DNA of 64,000 nt from NCBI RefSeq assembly GCF_031432215.1, contig NZ_JAVKGN010000002.1, forward strand, positions 62,001 through 126,000. The letters run 5' to 3'. Numbering within the stretch: the stretch's first letter is position 1; each line of letters opens with the position of its first letter. The notes under the pieces were generated by a model. It was not told the origin of the DNA and ran no database searches. It saw only the letters and a program-made list of their open reading frames with translations. Source of the stretch: Halodesulfurarchaeum sp. HSR-GB (GTDB lineage: Archaea > Halobacteriota > Halobacteria > Halobacteriales > Halobacteriaceae). A program made the position numbers and the translations under genes. Shown here one piece after another: positions 26,285-36,274 of the stretch.

Positions 26285-27664
26285 TCAGTCAATGTCGAAC
26301 TCGGACAGATCGACTTCCCGTCGAACCCACTCCTCAAAGGCAACATCAATCAGGTTCTCTAATGAGTCGTACTCAGAATTGTTGGTGACCGTCTCATCGA
26401 CCTCTTCAGGTAGCTCATCAACATCGGTCATTTCTTCAAGCAAAACTGAAAGCGCCTGCTCTAACTCGGCCCGGGAGTCAAAATCGGTATGGCCACGTAC
26501 AACCTCGTCGGTGAACAATGCTGGCGCGCCGATGTAATTCAAGGCAATATCGATGATATCTTGGTCAGCCCACTCTTCCAATGAGTCTCGCTCGTCCTGC
26601 TCCAGTTCCACCGAAACCTCAGCAAAAGACTCAGTGATGTCGTCCACAAGCCGTTGCATCCCCTTCATTTCCGCAACGTGGACTGTCGAGGACTGGTAGT
26701 TGATGAAGGCGAACGTTATCTGGGCCAAGGACAGCGCTGTCAGTTGACCGGGGCGACTTAATCCTGCGTTCGACGGCCCAGCTAAGAGAAGGTCAGGTTG
26801 TTCCATATCCGGGATATTGAGAAGTCCCAGCCGGTCGAGCGTGCCCTTAGATCCGCCGTGGACGGATTCGCTGGCCAACCGGTAATACGGTTGGTAGTGG
26901 CCTAGATCCACGGCGTCCTGCAAATCTCTGATTGACGGTCCGCCGCTACCATCGTATGCTTCTGCAGCCCATCCGGTGCCATATCCGTTGTCGTCGAAGT
27001 CTGAACCAAATCGATCCACGAGCTCATCCTTCCCTTCCTTCAGCGATTCTATTATTTCATCTTCAACTTCATCGTCTCCGAGTTCCTCGGCGTGATCCTG
27101 ATACGTCTGTGCGAAGTAGTATTCCCACAGATACCGATAGTGTAGGAATCGTTTCGCGGTGTCTGTCCCTGCCTGTTTGATGAAGGAGGCGGTGATCGAG
27201 ATTTCGTGGAGTGACCGCCACCGGGCGAATGCACCGTCGGCAAAACCGCCCTTGAGCAGATTGTGGATCTCCATTGAAACTTGGACGGCTCGTGCGTGGA
27301 GGCGTGTCAGGGCGTCAAAGGCAAAATCTTGCTTTTCTGCAGCCTGGAGGCGGTGTTCGGAGTTGATTGCCTCGCCTGTTTCTTGGGACCAAACGATGAA
27401 TCGTTCGAGCAACTCTAGGGGTACGCCCCAGCGTTGTTCGATGCCGCTTTCAAATTCGGCCTTGGTTTCATGGAGCCGTCGCAGACCTTCATCGTTGTCT
27501 CGCACCTGATGGTACATGTCCTCTCCGAGGCTATTGATGACTTCGCTGGTGGCATCCGCGATATCGTCTTGTGTGATGTCTTCTTCTACGTCTTCTTCCT
27601 GTATGGTTTGGCGAAACTGGTCTTTGATCGCTTTGAGGAAGGGGTCACTGTCGTTAGGAGGCAT
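26285..27664 (-). CDS. DUF5677-like helical protein
   Basis: A 459-residue acidic, largely helical protein. The middle (residues 90-300) has RLHARAVQVSMEIHNLL, ARWRSLHEI and YRLASESVHGG, a pattern I associate with DUF5677 proteins found in accessory regions. Conserved His and Arg residues in these helices could form an active site, but none is proven. No export signal or membrane segment is seen. It occupies its own segment of the site array. Confidence 0.5.
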   Translation of the reverse strand: MPPNDSDPFLKAIKDQFRQTIQEEDVEEDITQDDIADATSEVINSLGEDMYHQVRDNDEGLRRLHETKAEFESGIEQRWGVPLELLERFIVWSQETGEAINSEHRLQAAEKQDFAFDALTRLHARAVQVSMEIHNLLKGGFADGAFARWRSLHEISITASFIKQAGTDTAKRFLHYRYLWEYYFAQTYQDHAEELGDDEVEDEIIESLKEGKDELVDRFGSDFDDNGYGTGWAAEAYDGSGGPSIRDLQDAVDLGHYQPYYRLASESVHGGSKGTLDRLGLLNIPDMEQPDLLLAGPSNAGLSRPGQLTALSLAQITFAFINYQSSTVHVAEMKGMQRLVDDITESFAEVSVELEQDERDSLEEWADQDIIDIALNYIGAPALFTDEVVRGHTDFDSRAELEQALSVLLEEMTDVDELPEEVDETVTNNSEYDSLENLIDVAFEEWVRREVDLSEFDID

Positions 27665-27809
27665 ACTGGTCTGGTCTTACGTGAATTTCTGCGGAGAGGA
27701 TTGATGGAACTTTGGGAGTAGACGATCAGAGCTACATAATCCAATAAGCCTATCTGGCTCAACTTTCCTGGGATAGGGATTTATTTTGTGCCGGAAACTT
27801 TCCCAATTT

Positions 27810-28049
27810 ATGGGAGACCTGAAAGCGACTATTGATGACCCAGAAGGCGGAATCATAGCCAGATTCTATGAAACACCAAATGAGAAGCATGACTTCGAAA
27901 TACAGCTTGTGAGCGAGAATGATAGAATTCACCAAGTCAATGTGAGAAGGCCTATTACGCCATCAAAAATCGAGAATGAAGTTATGGAATTTTTGGAATC
28001 CATTGATAGCCCCTATGCTGATGGAGATTGGACAGTCGAAATGAGTTAA
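27810..28049 (+). CDS. small hypothetical protein
   Basis: A 79-residue protein starting at the ATG at 27810. It reads as mixed alpha/beta with FEIQLVSENDRIHQVNV in the centre. The codon pattern is more A+T-rich than the left block. No family is recognised. It is followed by about 230 bases without a gene that include an eroded possible array site near 28077. Confidence 0.45.
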   Translation: MGDLKATIDDPEGGIIARFYETPNEKHDFEIQLVSENDRIHQVNVRRPITPSKIENEVMEFLESIDSPYADGDWTVEMS

Positions 28050-28279
28050 TTTTGTAGCTTTCATCTAAATGTTTTCTTCAGCAAATGCATCAGGTATTTA
28101 TCAGCGGTCGATTGTACCCAATTTCGATAATAGCTATAATATAGCAATGAAATCCAGAGCCGGCATTTTTTGGCAATAAATCCTTACTGCCGACCCCGTG
28201 ATGTGTGGCTGCTACGGAATCCATTTAAGCCCCTATAGAGACTAGATTTTGTCATTTACTACTTACCAGGAGTATCCCA

Positions 28280-29188
28280 TTAGATATCTATTGGTTTATT
28301 CTCTTCCAGAGTCTTTAGCACATCTTGGGTGCGACGAACGCGATCAACGTGATCCTCAAGATCCTGTTTGTCATGTACTAATGCCCGTGTGGGATGCATT
28401 ACTTTGTGCCGAAGATCATTCAGACCTCCCAAATGCTCATCAAATTGGCTGCGCGACGAAAATCCGAAACTCCCCCGTATCTCCTCATTCTTTCCTCCCA
28501 CTTTCAACAACGAGGATAGATTCATGTGTTCTGTGATGTGAATCTCCAACTCGTCAATTTTCGCTCTATACCAACGTTCTATCTCTGTTTCCTTCACCCC
28601 TGGAATAATTGAATTCGGGTAATGTGATTTAATCAGGTTGGAAAGTTCAATTTCAAATTCAGAAAGGACATGATAGAACAACTCTCGTGAACGTCGTTTG
28701 TTTACATCTGCCAAAGTTAGAATGTGGTATCTTTCTTCATTAAACCATAATATATCATTGACTTGCTTCTCGGCATAGCTTTCCTTATCAGAGAGCTCGT
28801 CCAGTAGGGAGTCTGATTCCTCAACAACTTCACTTGCAGTATATGTTTCACCCATAATATCGTAATTTGATTCACCAGACGGCACAAAATCTTGATCTCC
28901 TTCGTCGGGATATTCAAAATCCATGAATAGGTCAACAAGCAGAAAAGGATGCTTTTCAAGTCGCTCAAAGGCAGCCATCATTGAGAGCTCAGGCGGAATA
29001 TACTGATCCTCGTCAATATCCCGTAACTCCTCATCAGTTACATGATAGTATTTATCCGAAGACGGAATAGGAATATATGTGAAGTTATTTTCCCGATAGT
29101 GGCTGCGGTTCGATTCGTATGATTCTATTGTCTCTGTATCTGCTTCTGAGATAATACCTTGAGCACGAAATTGGTCAAGGGACAGCAT
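28280..29188 (-). CDS. HEPN-like domain protein, paralogue of the 25 kb gene
   Basis: A 302-residue protein. The central helix LADVNKRRSRELFYHVLSEF corresponds to PADLNTRTAKEFLFTYY in the protein at 24991. The C-terminal RHKVMH corresponds to RNKVMH there, again R-x4-H of HEPN type. The N-terminal half, with many Tyr, Asp and Glu, differs more. The gene is clearly A+T-rich and stands alone. Two diverged paralogues in separate array segments suggest repeated acquisition of one family. Confidence 0.55.
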   Translation of the reverse strand: MLSLDQFRAQGIISEADTETIESYESNRSHYRENNFTYIPIPSSDKYYHVTDEELRDIDEDQYIPPELSMMAAFERLEKHPFLLVDLFMDFEYPDEGDQDFVPSGESNYDIMGETYTASEVVEESDSLLDELSDKESYAEKQVNDILWFNEERYHILTLADVNKRRSRELFYHVLSEFEIELSNLIKSHYPNSIIPGVKETEIERWYRAKIDELEIHITEHMNLSSLLKVGGKNEEIRGSFGFSSRSQFDEHLGGLNDLRHKVMHPTRALVHDKQDLEDHVDRVRRTQDVLKTLEENKPIDI

Positions 29189-29680
29189 AGTTTACGACAC
29201 TGGTTGAACGATATTATTGTTTGGTGTAGAATCACAAGGAAATCTAAGCCGCTTTTTGACAAAATAATTTTCAGACTCTATGATTTGTTACACCGATATT
29301 ACCTTAAGCATACCTCGCCACCAAATGGCCAAAATGGGCAATAGATACGAACAACTGTGGGGAAAATCCCAACCCTAGAACGCCCCTTCATGCTGGAGAA
29401 TTAATAACTTATAGTCAATGCCCAGTTTTCATAGATCTCTCGAGATATCCCCGGCGAATTTTCCAAATGGGATGCGATGAACGCTTCGTAGCGGATTAAC
29501 CGTCAGTTTTTGTTAGTGCCCTGATGCTCCCTTCTGACAAGTTCTGCATACAGAGAGTAGAATACAGCATGACGACTTCGCTTGTTTCCTCTTTGAACCC
29601 GTTTACATCTTTGCTACATGAAACCATGTAACTCAATTATAAGTATCTCGCAGTCCGTCATTTGATAACGAGATTCACCG
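29189..29680. other. A+T-rich intergenic region, no gene seen
   Basis: This stretch of roughly 490 bases separates the HEPN-like gene (leftward) from the DUF3892-like gene (rightward). I see no supported coding frame. A 25-nt partly palindromic stretch at 29545-29569 (tgcatacag..gaatacagca) resembles a B site but is two bases short, so I do not count it. Confidence 0.4.
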
Positions 29681-29989
29681 ATGACATCGTACCGCATCGT
29701 GTGCACGGAACAGGATCCGCCTAGTGAACCGCACGACCAGGCCCACATCGTTGCTGTCGGTACGGGGAATGACCCCGACAAGGCGAGTCGACGCTGGGAA
29801 CTCAACGAAGTATTAGTCGCGATGGATGGCAATGACGAGTTTTACACCAAAAGCGAGTCTACCAGCCAGACGGCCGAAGTCCATAAATACGAGTGCGGAA
29901 CCTGCGGCCAAACCACACTTCGTTCCACCGCCGACGAAACTGAAGATAACAACCTCAATAACCTCCGCGAATGCCGAGGCTGGGGCTAA
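29681..29989 (+). CDS. DUF3892-like protein with a CxxC
   Basis: A 102-residue protein common on haloarchaeal plasmids. The pattern HIVAVGTG, EVLVAMDGNDEFYTKSESTSQTA, CGTCG and LRSTADETEDNNLNNLRECRG fits DUF3892. The function is not known. A GTG-less, leaderless start at ATG 29681 is likely. It precedes a 456-residue HEPN-like gene by 88 bases. Confidence 0.75.
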   Translation: MTSYRIVCTEQDPPSEPHDQAHIVAVGTGNDPDKASRRWELNEVLVAMDGNDEFYTKSESTSQTAEVHKYECGTCGQTTLRSTADETEDNNLNNLRECRGWG

Positions 29990-30077
29990 CATGGTCTCGG
30001 TGGGCATTCCTTGACACCGGCTTGTATCTTCGACTGAGTACCAATCTCTATAATGTTAAATAACGGCGTGATTAATT

Positions 30078-31448
30078 ATGTCGGGTAAAATTCCGGATGA
30101 CATTCCTGACGATATTGATAAAGAGGAATATCTTGATTTTGTCATGGAGAAGGTCGAGGAGGATCCGCTTCTTCGCGACCTGATGAATGCGGTACACAAG
30201 CGTTTCTGGATCGAACATGAGCTATTTGATGACGATCTGTCAGTGGCACTCGACTTGGTCCAGGTCATCATGCTGACGTCCTATGTGAGCAAGGTGGAAC
30301 TGGATCATTATCTCTCGACTAAGGAAGGACGCCAGGTATTGGACCAAGTAAAAGTAGATTTTGAGCGGGGAGCGGTCTCTAACGATTTGGAAAAACGGTA
30401 TCAGCGGAACGCTACGCCGGTGCTTGACGAAATTGATGAGTATATCGAGGAGACGCGTCGGGATCTGTTTGGCGACAGTTACGAGGAGATCGTGGAGATA
30501 GAAGAATCGGACCGAGACGATAAGAATGAGATCCTTGAACGGTTACGCGACCCGATTCTTGAGGATCCAGAGAACAAAGAATTGGTTGATAGACTCTCCA
30601 TCCTGAGAAATACGAGAAGCAGGGTGGAGAGTTTTCCATACGACAAGTCCGATCTCCAATCTGAGATAGCGACGATTGACGGAGATGAGTATCGCATTCA
30701 TAAACATTATGCCCTCCAAATTCTCAAACCGAGGCTCTATACCCAGCTTTACAGGTTTGAAGAGGAGTATGAAGGTTTCCCGCTACGGTGGTTAACGGAT
30801 CTCACGATCCCACAGGCACGGGCAGTATATCAGAAGTACAAACAGGGCGACTTCGATGAGTCATTCGTCGTTGACGAGGTTGAACGCGAGGGGTACTTCG
30901 ATGATTTGCTGGAGGAGGTTGCGAAGCTCCCATCGTTTCGCGAACGCGAGGACCTCATGCAGGAAGTGGTCGATAATTATCGCGATGAGCGGTACGCCTC
31001 AGTTATCAATCTCATCTTGCCCCAGACCGAGTTTCTCCTCTGGATCTATGGAGCCTACCTAAACCAGCAAGCGGGAGAGACCATTTATCTCAATACTGAC
31101 TACGACAATTTTTGGCAGTTCAATCCCCGCGATCACAACGACCTTTCCCTGCAAAGTGTCAACGGGAACGAGATCCAAAAACCTCGCATCCGCGATCTTG
31201 TCCAAAACACCGCAGTGCAGGACTATTTGAACGAAGCAATTTCTGAATACTTTGTTGATGAGTTATACGAGGAACGTAATCCGATCCTCCATGGGAACGT
31301 GGCTGATTACCATTCCGATTTGGAGGCCGCAAAGAAACTCATCTTTTTCAAAACCATTATTGAACGTGTCACCGACCAACTTCGTGACGACATCGTTGAC
31401 CAAATCTATGATGACCTTCCCGACGACTTTCTACCCGACGACCAGTAG
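30078..31448 (+). CDS. 456-residue helical protein with C-terminal HEPN-type motif
   Basis: A long acidic helical protein. The last 70 residues contain EERNPILHG, an R-N-x3-H motif of HEPN-type nucleases, flanked by long helices. The N-terminal 350 residues have no domain I know. HEPN proteins with large sensing regions are often antiviral effectors. The gene is monocistronic and followed by about 380 bases with only a possible relic. Confidence 0.5.
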   Translation: MSGKIPDDIPDDIDKEEYLDFVMEKVEEDPLLRDLMNAVHKRFWIEHELFDDDLSVALDLVQVIMLTSYVSKVELDHYLSTKEGRQVLDQVKVDFERGAVSNDLEKRYQRNATPVLDEIDEYIEETRRDLFGDSYEEIVEIEESDRDDKNEILERLRDPILEDPENKELVDRLSILRNTRSRVESFPYDKSDLQSEIATIDGDEYRIHKHYALQILKPRLYTQLYRFEEEYEGFPLRWLTDLTIPQARAVYQKYKQGDFDESFVVDEVEREGYFDDLLEEVAKLPSFREREDLMQEVVDNYRDERYASVINLILPQTEFLLWIYGAYLNQQAGETIYLNTDYDNFWQFNPRDHNDLSLQSVNGNEIQKPRIRDLVQNTAVQDYLNEAISEYFVDELYEERNPILHGNVADYHSDLEAAKKLIFFKTIIERVTDQLRDDIVDQIYDDLPDDFLPDDQ

Positions 31449-31831
31449 TTCACCAAACATCATGTGATAAGATAAACGAGTCTTGGTTCAGACAGTGGTA
31501 TCTCTATATTTTCTATCAAGTCACTATGTATGGATGTGCTGGTGGAGGTCGTCCATCGATTCGGTTAACACACCTTGTAACTCTTCATTTGGTCGGTGTG
31601 CCTGGTTGGATCCATCCCGTTGTCTACTACCGCGACCTCATTGGCGTCCCTGACTTCAGTTTTGACCTACACAATCGGGTCATGCAGTTAGGCTGAACCG
31701 TATTTAGCCCGGACCACGCTGGCGATCTGCCGCTCGATCTACTGTGGTAACCATATGACTGATACGCTCCTTCTATTCATCTCGGAGATGTTGTCGAAGA
31801 CTAAGTAGTTTCAGCTAAATGTGGACATATC
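31449..31831. other. intergenic region with a possible coding relic
   Basis: No intact gene is seen. Around 31575-31696 an open stretch reads LVGVPGWIHPVVYYRDLIG and then FDLHNRVMQLG before a stop. It looks protein-like but has no start, so it may be a remnant of a gene I cannot name. Confidence 0.3.
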
Positions 31832-32215
31832 ATGGGTGGAAAAGACCCGTTGCAGGATCTATATGCTGATGAGGAGCCATACGACAAACAGAATCTGAGC
31901 CAGGTGTTAGAACCTTACATTAATATTGATCCTGACAGTGGCGAGCCCGTTTTTTCTTTGGAATTCGAATCACTTGAGGCGGAGGAGAAGGTAATTCTGT
32001 TCTTGGTTTACAAACGTGTTGCAGCCGATTTAGAGGAAATATCCGGAGATAAAGTCCCCCAGAGTGTAGTTGCAATCTCGGAAGAAACGAATGTTGATGA
32101 GGGAGAGGTAGATGAAACAATCTTCACATATAATTTCATTGTTGAAGAGGATTCCTCGCAAGACGTTTTGATTCCCAAACACCGAGTGGCTCCCGCTATA
32201 GATTACGTGAGTTAA
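31832..32215 (+). CDS. small acidic partner of the Mrr-like nuclease
   Basis: A 127-residue acidic protein ending one base before the start of the nuclease gene. A helix-turn-helix-like segment (PQSVVAISEETNVDEGEVDETIF) lies near residues 75-100. Such a partner could be a regulator, specificity factor or antitoxin. No better match is recognised. Confidence 0.5.
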   Translation: MGGKDPLQDLYADEEPYDKQNLSQVLEPYINIDPDSGEPVFSLEFESLEAEEKVILFLVYKRVAADLEEISGDKVPQSVVAISEETNVDEGEVDETIFTYNFIVEEDSSQDVLIPKHRVAPAIDYVS

Positions 32216-32216
32216 T

Positions 32217-33029
32217 ATGTCTGAGATTCAAGAATTAGTTCGCGAGCTCCAGGTGATGGGTGATGAGGAATTTGAATACTTCGTGGCGGACCTTTGGGCC
32301 GCTCATGGGTGGCAAACGGAAGTCACGGATGTGAGTAGAGATGCAGGCGTGGATGTCATCGCTCGAAAAGACCTGCCTGTGGATCAGGAAATCGTAATCC
32401 AAGCCAAACGTTATGGTAATAATTCAACAGTTTCAGGACCAGATATCCAGCAATATCATAGTCTTAAGCGTCAGGAAGATGCGGATTCAGTGGCGGTAAT
32501 AACAACGGGTGAGTTCACTTCGGACGCAGAAGAGCGGGCAGATGATCTTGATGTGAAATTGGTGGACGGTCCCCAACTCGCACGTCTGGTTAAAGAATCC
32601 GGGGGAAAAGATGTTATTGCGGATTACAGACGATCAAATACAGGACCAAGAGAGGTGGCCCAAACTGTCTCGGAATCTGTTTATTCGCTACCCCACCTGA
32701 TTTTCGGGACTCGGGCTGACGAAGGAAACCGCTTCTTTGGGATCACTCCGTTTGGATATCTCATACCTGTTAGTGTCGTCGTGTTATTGAGCTGGCTAGG
32801 GATGATTTATCCTTCATTACCATTGGCTTCTGAAACTTGGTCCACACTCGGTTGGTTATTTGTTCCGGCAGGAATGGCCCTCCTCATTGCTGATAATAGG
32901 GGAGTAGCGATCCCGTTTACGTCTAAAAAGCTGAAAAGGGGGGCGTGGGTGGTACTATCGCTATTGACTCTTGGGTGGGCGTTAATTGCGTATGTATTGT
33001 TCGTAATTGAAGACGTGACAATAGAATAG
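32217..33029 (+). CDS. Mrr-type restriction endonuclease with C-terminal membrane anchor
   Basis: A 270-residue protein. Residues 1-130 are an Mrr-cat PD-(D/E)XK domain: EFEYFVADLW, then Asp in SRDAGVDVIAR (around 43) and the QxK pair in VIQAKRY (around 63). Residues 175-265 hold about four hydrophobic segments, anchoring it in the membrane. Mrr-type enzymes cut modified or foreign DNA. A membrane-tethered form suggests action on incoming DNA at the envelope. It is coupled to the 127-residue gene upstream. An A site follows at 33195. Confidence 0.78.
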   Translation: MSEIQELVRELQVMGDEEFEYFVADLWAAHGWQTEVTDVSRDAGVDVIARKDLPVDQEIVIQAKRYGNNSTVSGPDIQQYHSLKRQEDADSVAVITTGEFTSDAEERADDLDVKLVDGPQLARLVKESGGKDVIADYRRSNTGPREVAQTVSESVYSLPHLIFGTRADEGNRFFGITPFGYLIPVSVVVLLSWLGMIYPSLPLASETWSTLGWLFVPAGMALLIADNRGVAIPFTSKKLKRGAWVVLSLLTLGWALIAYVLFVIEDVTIE

Positions 33030-33701
33030 CCTTCAAATAATGATCTGACCCTCCTTTGGTTATGGGACTTCTTACTGATTTAGACCACAAACCCACAATG
33101 ACACACTATTGGAGTTGTTGTAGGGATTTTCGGACCGGAGTGATGCGGGCTCGATATTGCAGGATCTAAGCAGGCTGTATCGACAACACTCCGATGCTGA
33201 ATTATCGCTATCTAATCAGCAGGGAATTATTGACGGTAGCTACGTAGGTTGGGATTCGATCGTAATCTCGACTGAGAAGAAAATCTCTATAGGATGGGGT
33301 CTACTTCGAGTAAAGAGGAGTTTGGAGACCACGAGAAGTCACCACCCAGAAATGGAATGGAAATTTGTTGGCTGCCTAATGGGACCCGAGTTCAGGGCAT
33401 AGATGAGAATAGACCCAATTCATCTGCATTCAGATTCGACCCGCGATGAACGATTCATCACGGAATAACCGTTAGAATTTAAAGTGATAACCAGCCCAGC
33501 TGGAACTCGGCACTTCGTATGTTTTCCGTGTGAGTCTTCGGTTGAAGAGTTACGCGGATCACCATGCCGACCAATTCGGTATTTACTCGTGAGCCAGCCT
33601 ACGAATTTCTCGATCACTTCCTTCTCATGGAGATATTTCTCGCTCTATTTTCTTTTCGATCAACTCGGGGCGAAGTTTCCGCTCATCATTCACGGGGATG
33701 G
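33030..33701. other. non-coding stretch with a near-perfect type A site
   Basis: The A site at 33195-33221 reads TGCTGAATT, a short core, then CTAATCAGCA, one change from the consensus right arm. No other feature is supported here. Short open frames exist but have no codon bias and cross the site. Confidence 0.5.
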
Positions 33702-34005
33702 TCACTTCGGGATGTCTCTGATGTTGTCGTCCCAGCTCTGGCCGCGGGCATCGTAAACTGGTTCGCCGCGGTCCAGGTTGTCAATCTGATCAGGGTCCTC
33801 CGGGTCGAGTTTCCAGTCGAACAGCCCTAGGTTCTTGTGGTTGTGCTTCACGGAAGTAGACTTCAGGACGGTGACCACATCCTTCTCGTAGGCCCAGCGG
33901 AGGATGGCTTGGGCCGGCGTTCGGTCACGTTTTATCGTCAATCTCCAGAATCGTATCGTCATTGAGGAATTCGGAGCGGGCCAGCGGTGAGGCGGATAGC
34001 TGGTA
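33702..34005 (-). pseudogene. aldo/keto reductase 3' fragment
   Basis: The last third of an aldo/keto reductase is recognisable. ASPLARSEFLNDDTILEI lies in one frame, then after a frameshift near 33945 comes TPAQAILRWAYEKDVVTVLKS and the end FDWKLDPEDPDQIDNLDRGE. The catalytic N-terminal half (Asp, Tyr, Lys) is absent. It is a decayed metabolic gene left in the accessory region. Between 34005 and 34180 only a short helical relic frame is visible. Confidence 0.75.
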
Positions 34006-34180
34006 CCATCAAAGGGATGACACGTCTATATTGCGGACCAGCGTCCGTTCGAGGAGGTCTGCGGATTCCCGATATTGTTGATCTCGGTTCGAATATTTCG
34101 ACCTTCACACTGCGTTTGAGAGGTAGGAAAAATCCGATTAGAAAGTGAACGATTTTCGGCCCAAATTACAGATATAATGC

Positions 34181-35227
34181 TCAGCTGTTGGGGAGATCGA
34201 AGATACCATCTGGTACTGCCTTGTCGACGATAATCGAGTTCGGACGAGTACAAATTGCCTTGATCCGACCGTATTGACGGGTCGACAGTATCTCTGTTTC
34301 ATTACTACATGCTGAGCGGTAGTTATCGTAGGCGTCCTGATCGTCTTTCTCCCCGACACTCACGATCACATAATCGGGATCCATAGCCTCCACGGCCTCT
34401 CTATGGAAGCCATCCTTGCGTCCGTGATGGGCCGCTTTTAGCACATGGACGTCTTTGAGAACTTCAGGTCCCCAGTATTCTAAGATTTCATCCCACACTT
34501 CTTCTTCGGCGTCTCCAGGGAGCAAGATTGAGCGTGACCCATGTTGAATTTTTAGAACGTAGCTGTAGTCGTTATATTCTGGCTCTTTCCGATTGCCATT
34601 TTGTTCATTAAGTTCCCGAACAAACTCAGGGGATGGATGAAGGATCTCGATATTGTCGTGCTCCCAGTATTTCTTTTGTTGCCCTCGAGTCGGCTGGATA
34701 TTGTCGTGGTCCGTTTTTCCCTCTCGAATGTCTTTATAGAGTTCCCAATCGGCCCACTCATAGACTTCATACCAGTCGTCTCCATCACGTTCGCGGTTGT
34801 GATCGGTATCCCAAAACACACTGAATCCAATTTCTTCATCAAGTCGATTCAACCCCGATAGATGATCCATATCTGGATGAGTTGCGATGAAGCGCCAGAC
34901 CTTGTGCCTCACCTCGTCAAAATTCTCGTTGTAATACCCGATTGGATCATTGAGATACTCCTGAGCGTACTCTTTTGGGCTAATTTGACTTTTTTGCCGA
35001 ATTCCTGTTGAGCGGCTTTGTTGCCTGTCCTTCACAGGAAATTGAAGATAGTATTCTAGACTGTCGATGTCGTCTTCTTCGACATAGTCCTTCTGCTCTG
35101 GCCAATCGTTGATATCGATAACAGATATTCGTCCTTCGTCCCGATGCTGATCTCCAGGGTGCCGAACGATAGTACAATCACCGTGGTCGACGTTCAAAAA
35201 ATGAACCTGGAGATGATTATAGAGCAT
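34181..35227 (-). CDS. ComEC/Rec2-like metallo-beta-lactamase-fold hydrolase
   Basis: A 348-residue soluble protein. The metal motifs of the MBL fold are in order: HFLNVDHGDCT strand, HPDMDH (HxxxDH-type) near residue 118, LLPGDAEEE near 240 and AAHHGRKDGF near 265. The spacing is that of the ComEC C-terminal nuclease-like domain, without its membrane channel. It is transcribed away from a second MBL gene that starts 102 bases to the right. The divergent pair probably belongs to one system. Confidence 0.8.
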   Translation of the reverse strand: MLYNHLQVHFLNVDHGDCTIVRHPGDQHRDEGRISVIDINDWPEQKDYVEEDDIDSLEYYLQFPVKDRQQSRSTGIRQKSQISPKEYAQEYLNDPIGYYNENFDEVRHKVWRFIATHPDMDHLSGLNRLDEEIGFSVFWDTDHNRERDGDDWYEVYEWADWELYKDIREGKTDHDNIQPTRGQQKKYWEHDNIEILHPSPEFVRELNEQNGNRKEPEYNDYSYVLKIQHGSRSILLPGDAEEEVWDEILEYWGPEVLKDVHVLKAAHHGRKDGFHREAVEAMDPDYVIVSVGEKDDQDAYDNYRSACSNETEILSTRQYGRIKAICTRPNSIIVDKAVPDGIFDLPNS

Positions 35228-35328
35228 TAGATGTGAAAACGCACCAATCCCGTATGTTTCTTTTGCGGTGACAGTTCTTTTTTCGCTTTATCCGAACCTC
35301 CTAAGCGGCCGGTTAATCTAATGAATGT

Positions 35329-36210
35329 ATGGCTGCTGTTGAAATCTATATTTGGGACGTCGAGCGGGGGGATGCCATTTTCATAAAAGGGCCAGAACGT
35401 AACGCGATTATCGATCTCGGTCAGCACGCGAACGGCTTTTCGCCCAGTCGCCATATTCATACACAGCACGGTGTTGACTCGGTTGATTATCTGGTACTCA
35501 CGCATCCGGATGAGGACCACATCGAAGATCTCCCCGAATTTCAATCGTACTTTTCACCTGAAGTAGTCGCTAGACGTGACGAAGCAGACAAGTACATCAG
35601 AAGGCGGAAAAACGACCTCTATCCCGACCGTTCACACTATCAGGCTGTGACGGAGGCCTATCTGACACTCACTGACACTTACGATCAACGAGCGACCTTT
35701 TCACCGAGTAAGCCTTCCTGGAATGGCGGTTTGACCTTTTCTCATCACATCCTTTCATTAGAAGAGGCTGGAACGGCACCGATCGAGGGCTTAACGGATA
35801 ATGAGACGGTGAACCTCAACAATCTGAGTATCTTGACGGTCCTTGAATTTGGATCGTTCAAACTTGTCACTGCTGGCGACCTTGAAAAGGAGGCCATCGA
35901 AACTCTTCTGCAAAAGTCCTCGGTACAGGATGACTTACGTGGTACGGATGTTCTCATCGCACCTCACCACGGTCGTGAGAGCAGCTACACTCCGAAATTA
36001 TTCAAGTATACGACGCCAGATTTAGTCGCGATCTCGGACGCGAAAGCCGGGTCAACGAATGCAAGCCAGAAATACAGTGCGCAAGCAACTGGTGCTACCG
36101 TTTTTCGACGGTCAGGATCAACCACTAGTCGGAGTGTTGTCACGACTAGACAGGATGGTGTCATCGATCTCGGAATTGACGACGATGGGTACCGTGTACG
36201 AATCGACTGA
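35329..36210 (+). CDS. second ComEC-like metallo-beta-lactamase-fold hydrolase
   Basis: A 293-residue protein with LTHPDEDH near residue 58, VTAGDLEKEA near 182 and APHHGRES near 208. It lacks membrane segments. It resembles its divergent neighbour in layout but is not a close copy. It is followed in the same direction by a 98-residue and a 232-residue membrane protein. Such MBL plus membrane-protein sets occur in conflict systems, so a nuclease/effector role is plausible, but I cannot name the system. Confidence 0.78.
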   Translation: MAAVEIYIWDVERGDAIFIKGPERNAIIDLGQHANGFSPSRHIHTQHGVDSVDYLVLTHPDEDHIEDLPEFQSYFSPEVVARRDEADKYIRRRKNDLYPDRSHYQAVTEAYLTLTDTYDQRATFSPSKPSWNGGLTFSHHILSLEEAGTAPIEGLTDNETVNLNNLSILTVLEFGSFKLVTAGDLEKEAIETLLQKSSVQDDLRGTDVLIAPHHGRESSYTPKLFKYTTPDLVAISDAKAGSTNASQKYSAQATGATVFRRSGSTTSRSVVTTRQDGVIDLGIDDDGYRVRID

Positions 36211-36274
36211 TCAACTTTTACACTCGTCAATTTCTACCAAGTATTTATAAATCGTCACACGCTAATGACAGTCA

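Noticed and set aside
28077-28170. Possible sixth double site
   Set aside because: The spacer start CGATTGTACC matches well and the spacing would fit, but both arms are too eroded to score by eye. It needs a profile search.
29545-29569. Possible additional type B site
   Set aside because: It has palindromic character and GAGAG in the core, but is 25 rather than 27 nt and the arms carry several mismatches. I did not count it.
33157-33402. Open frame of 81 codons
   Set aside because: It runs across a type A site, has no family resemblance and weak codon bias. I treat the stretch as non-coding.
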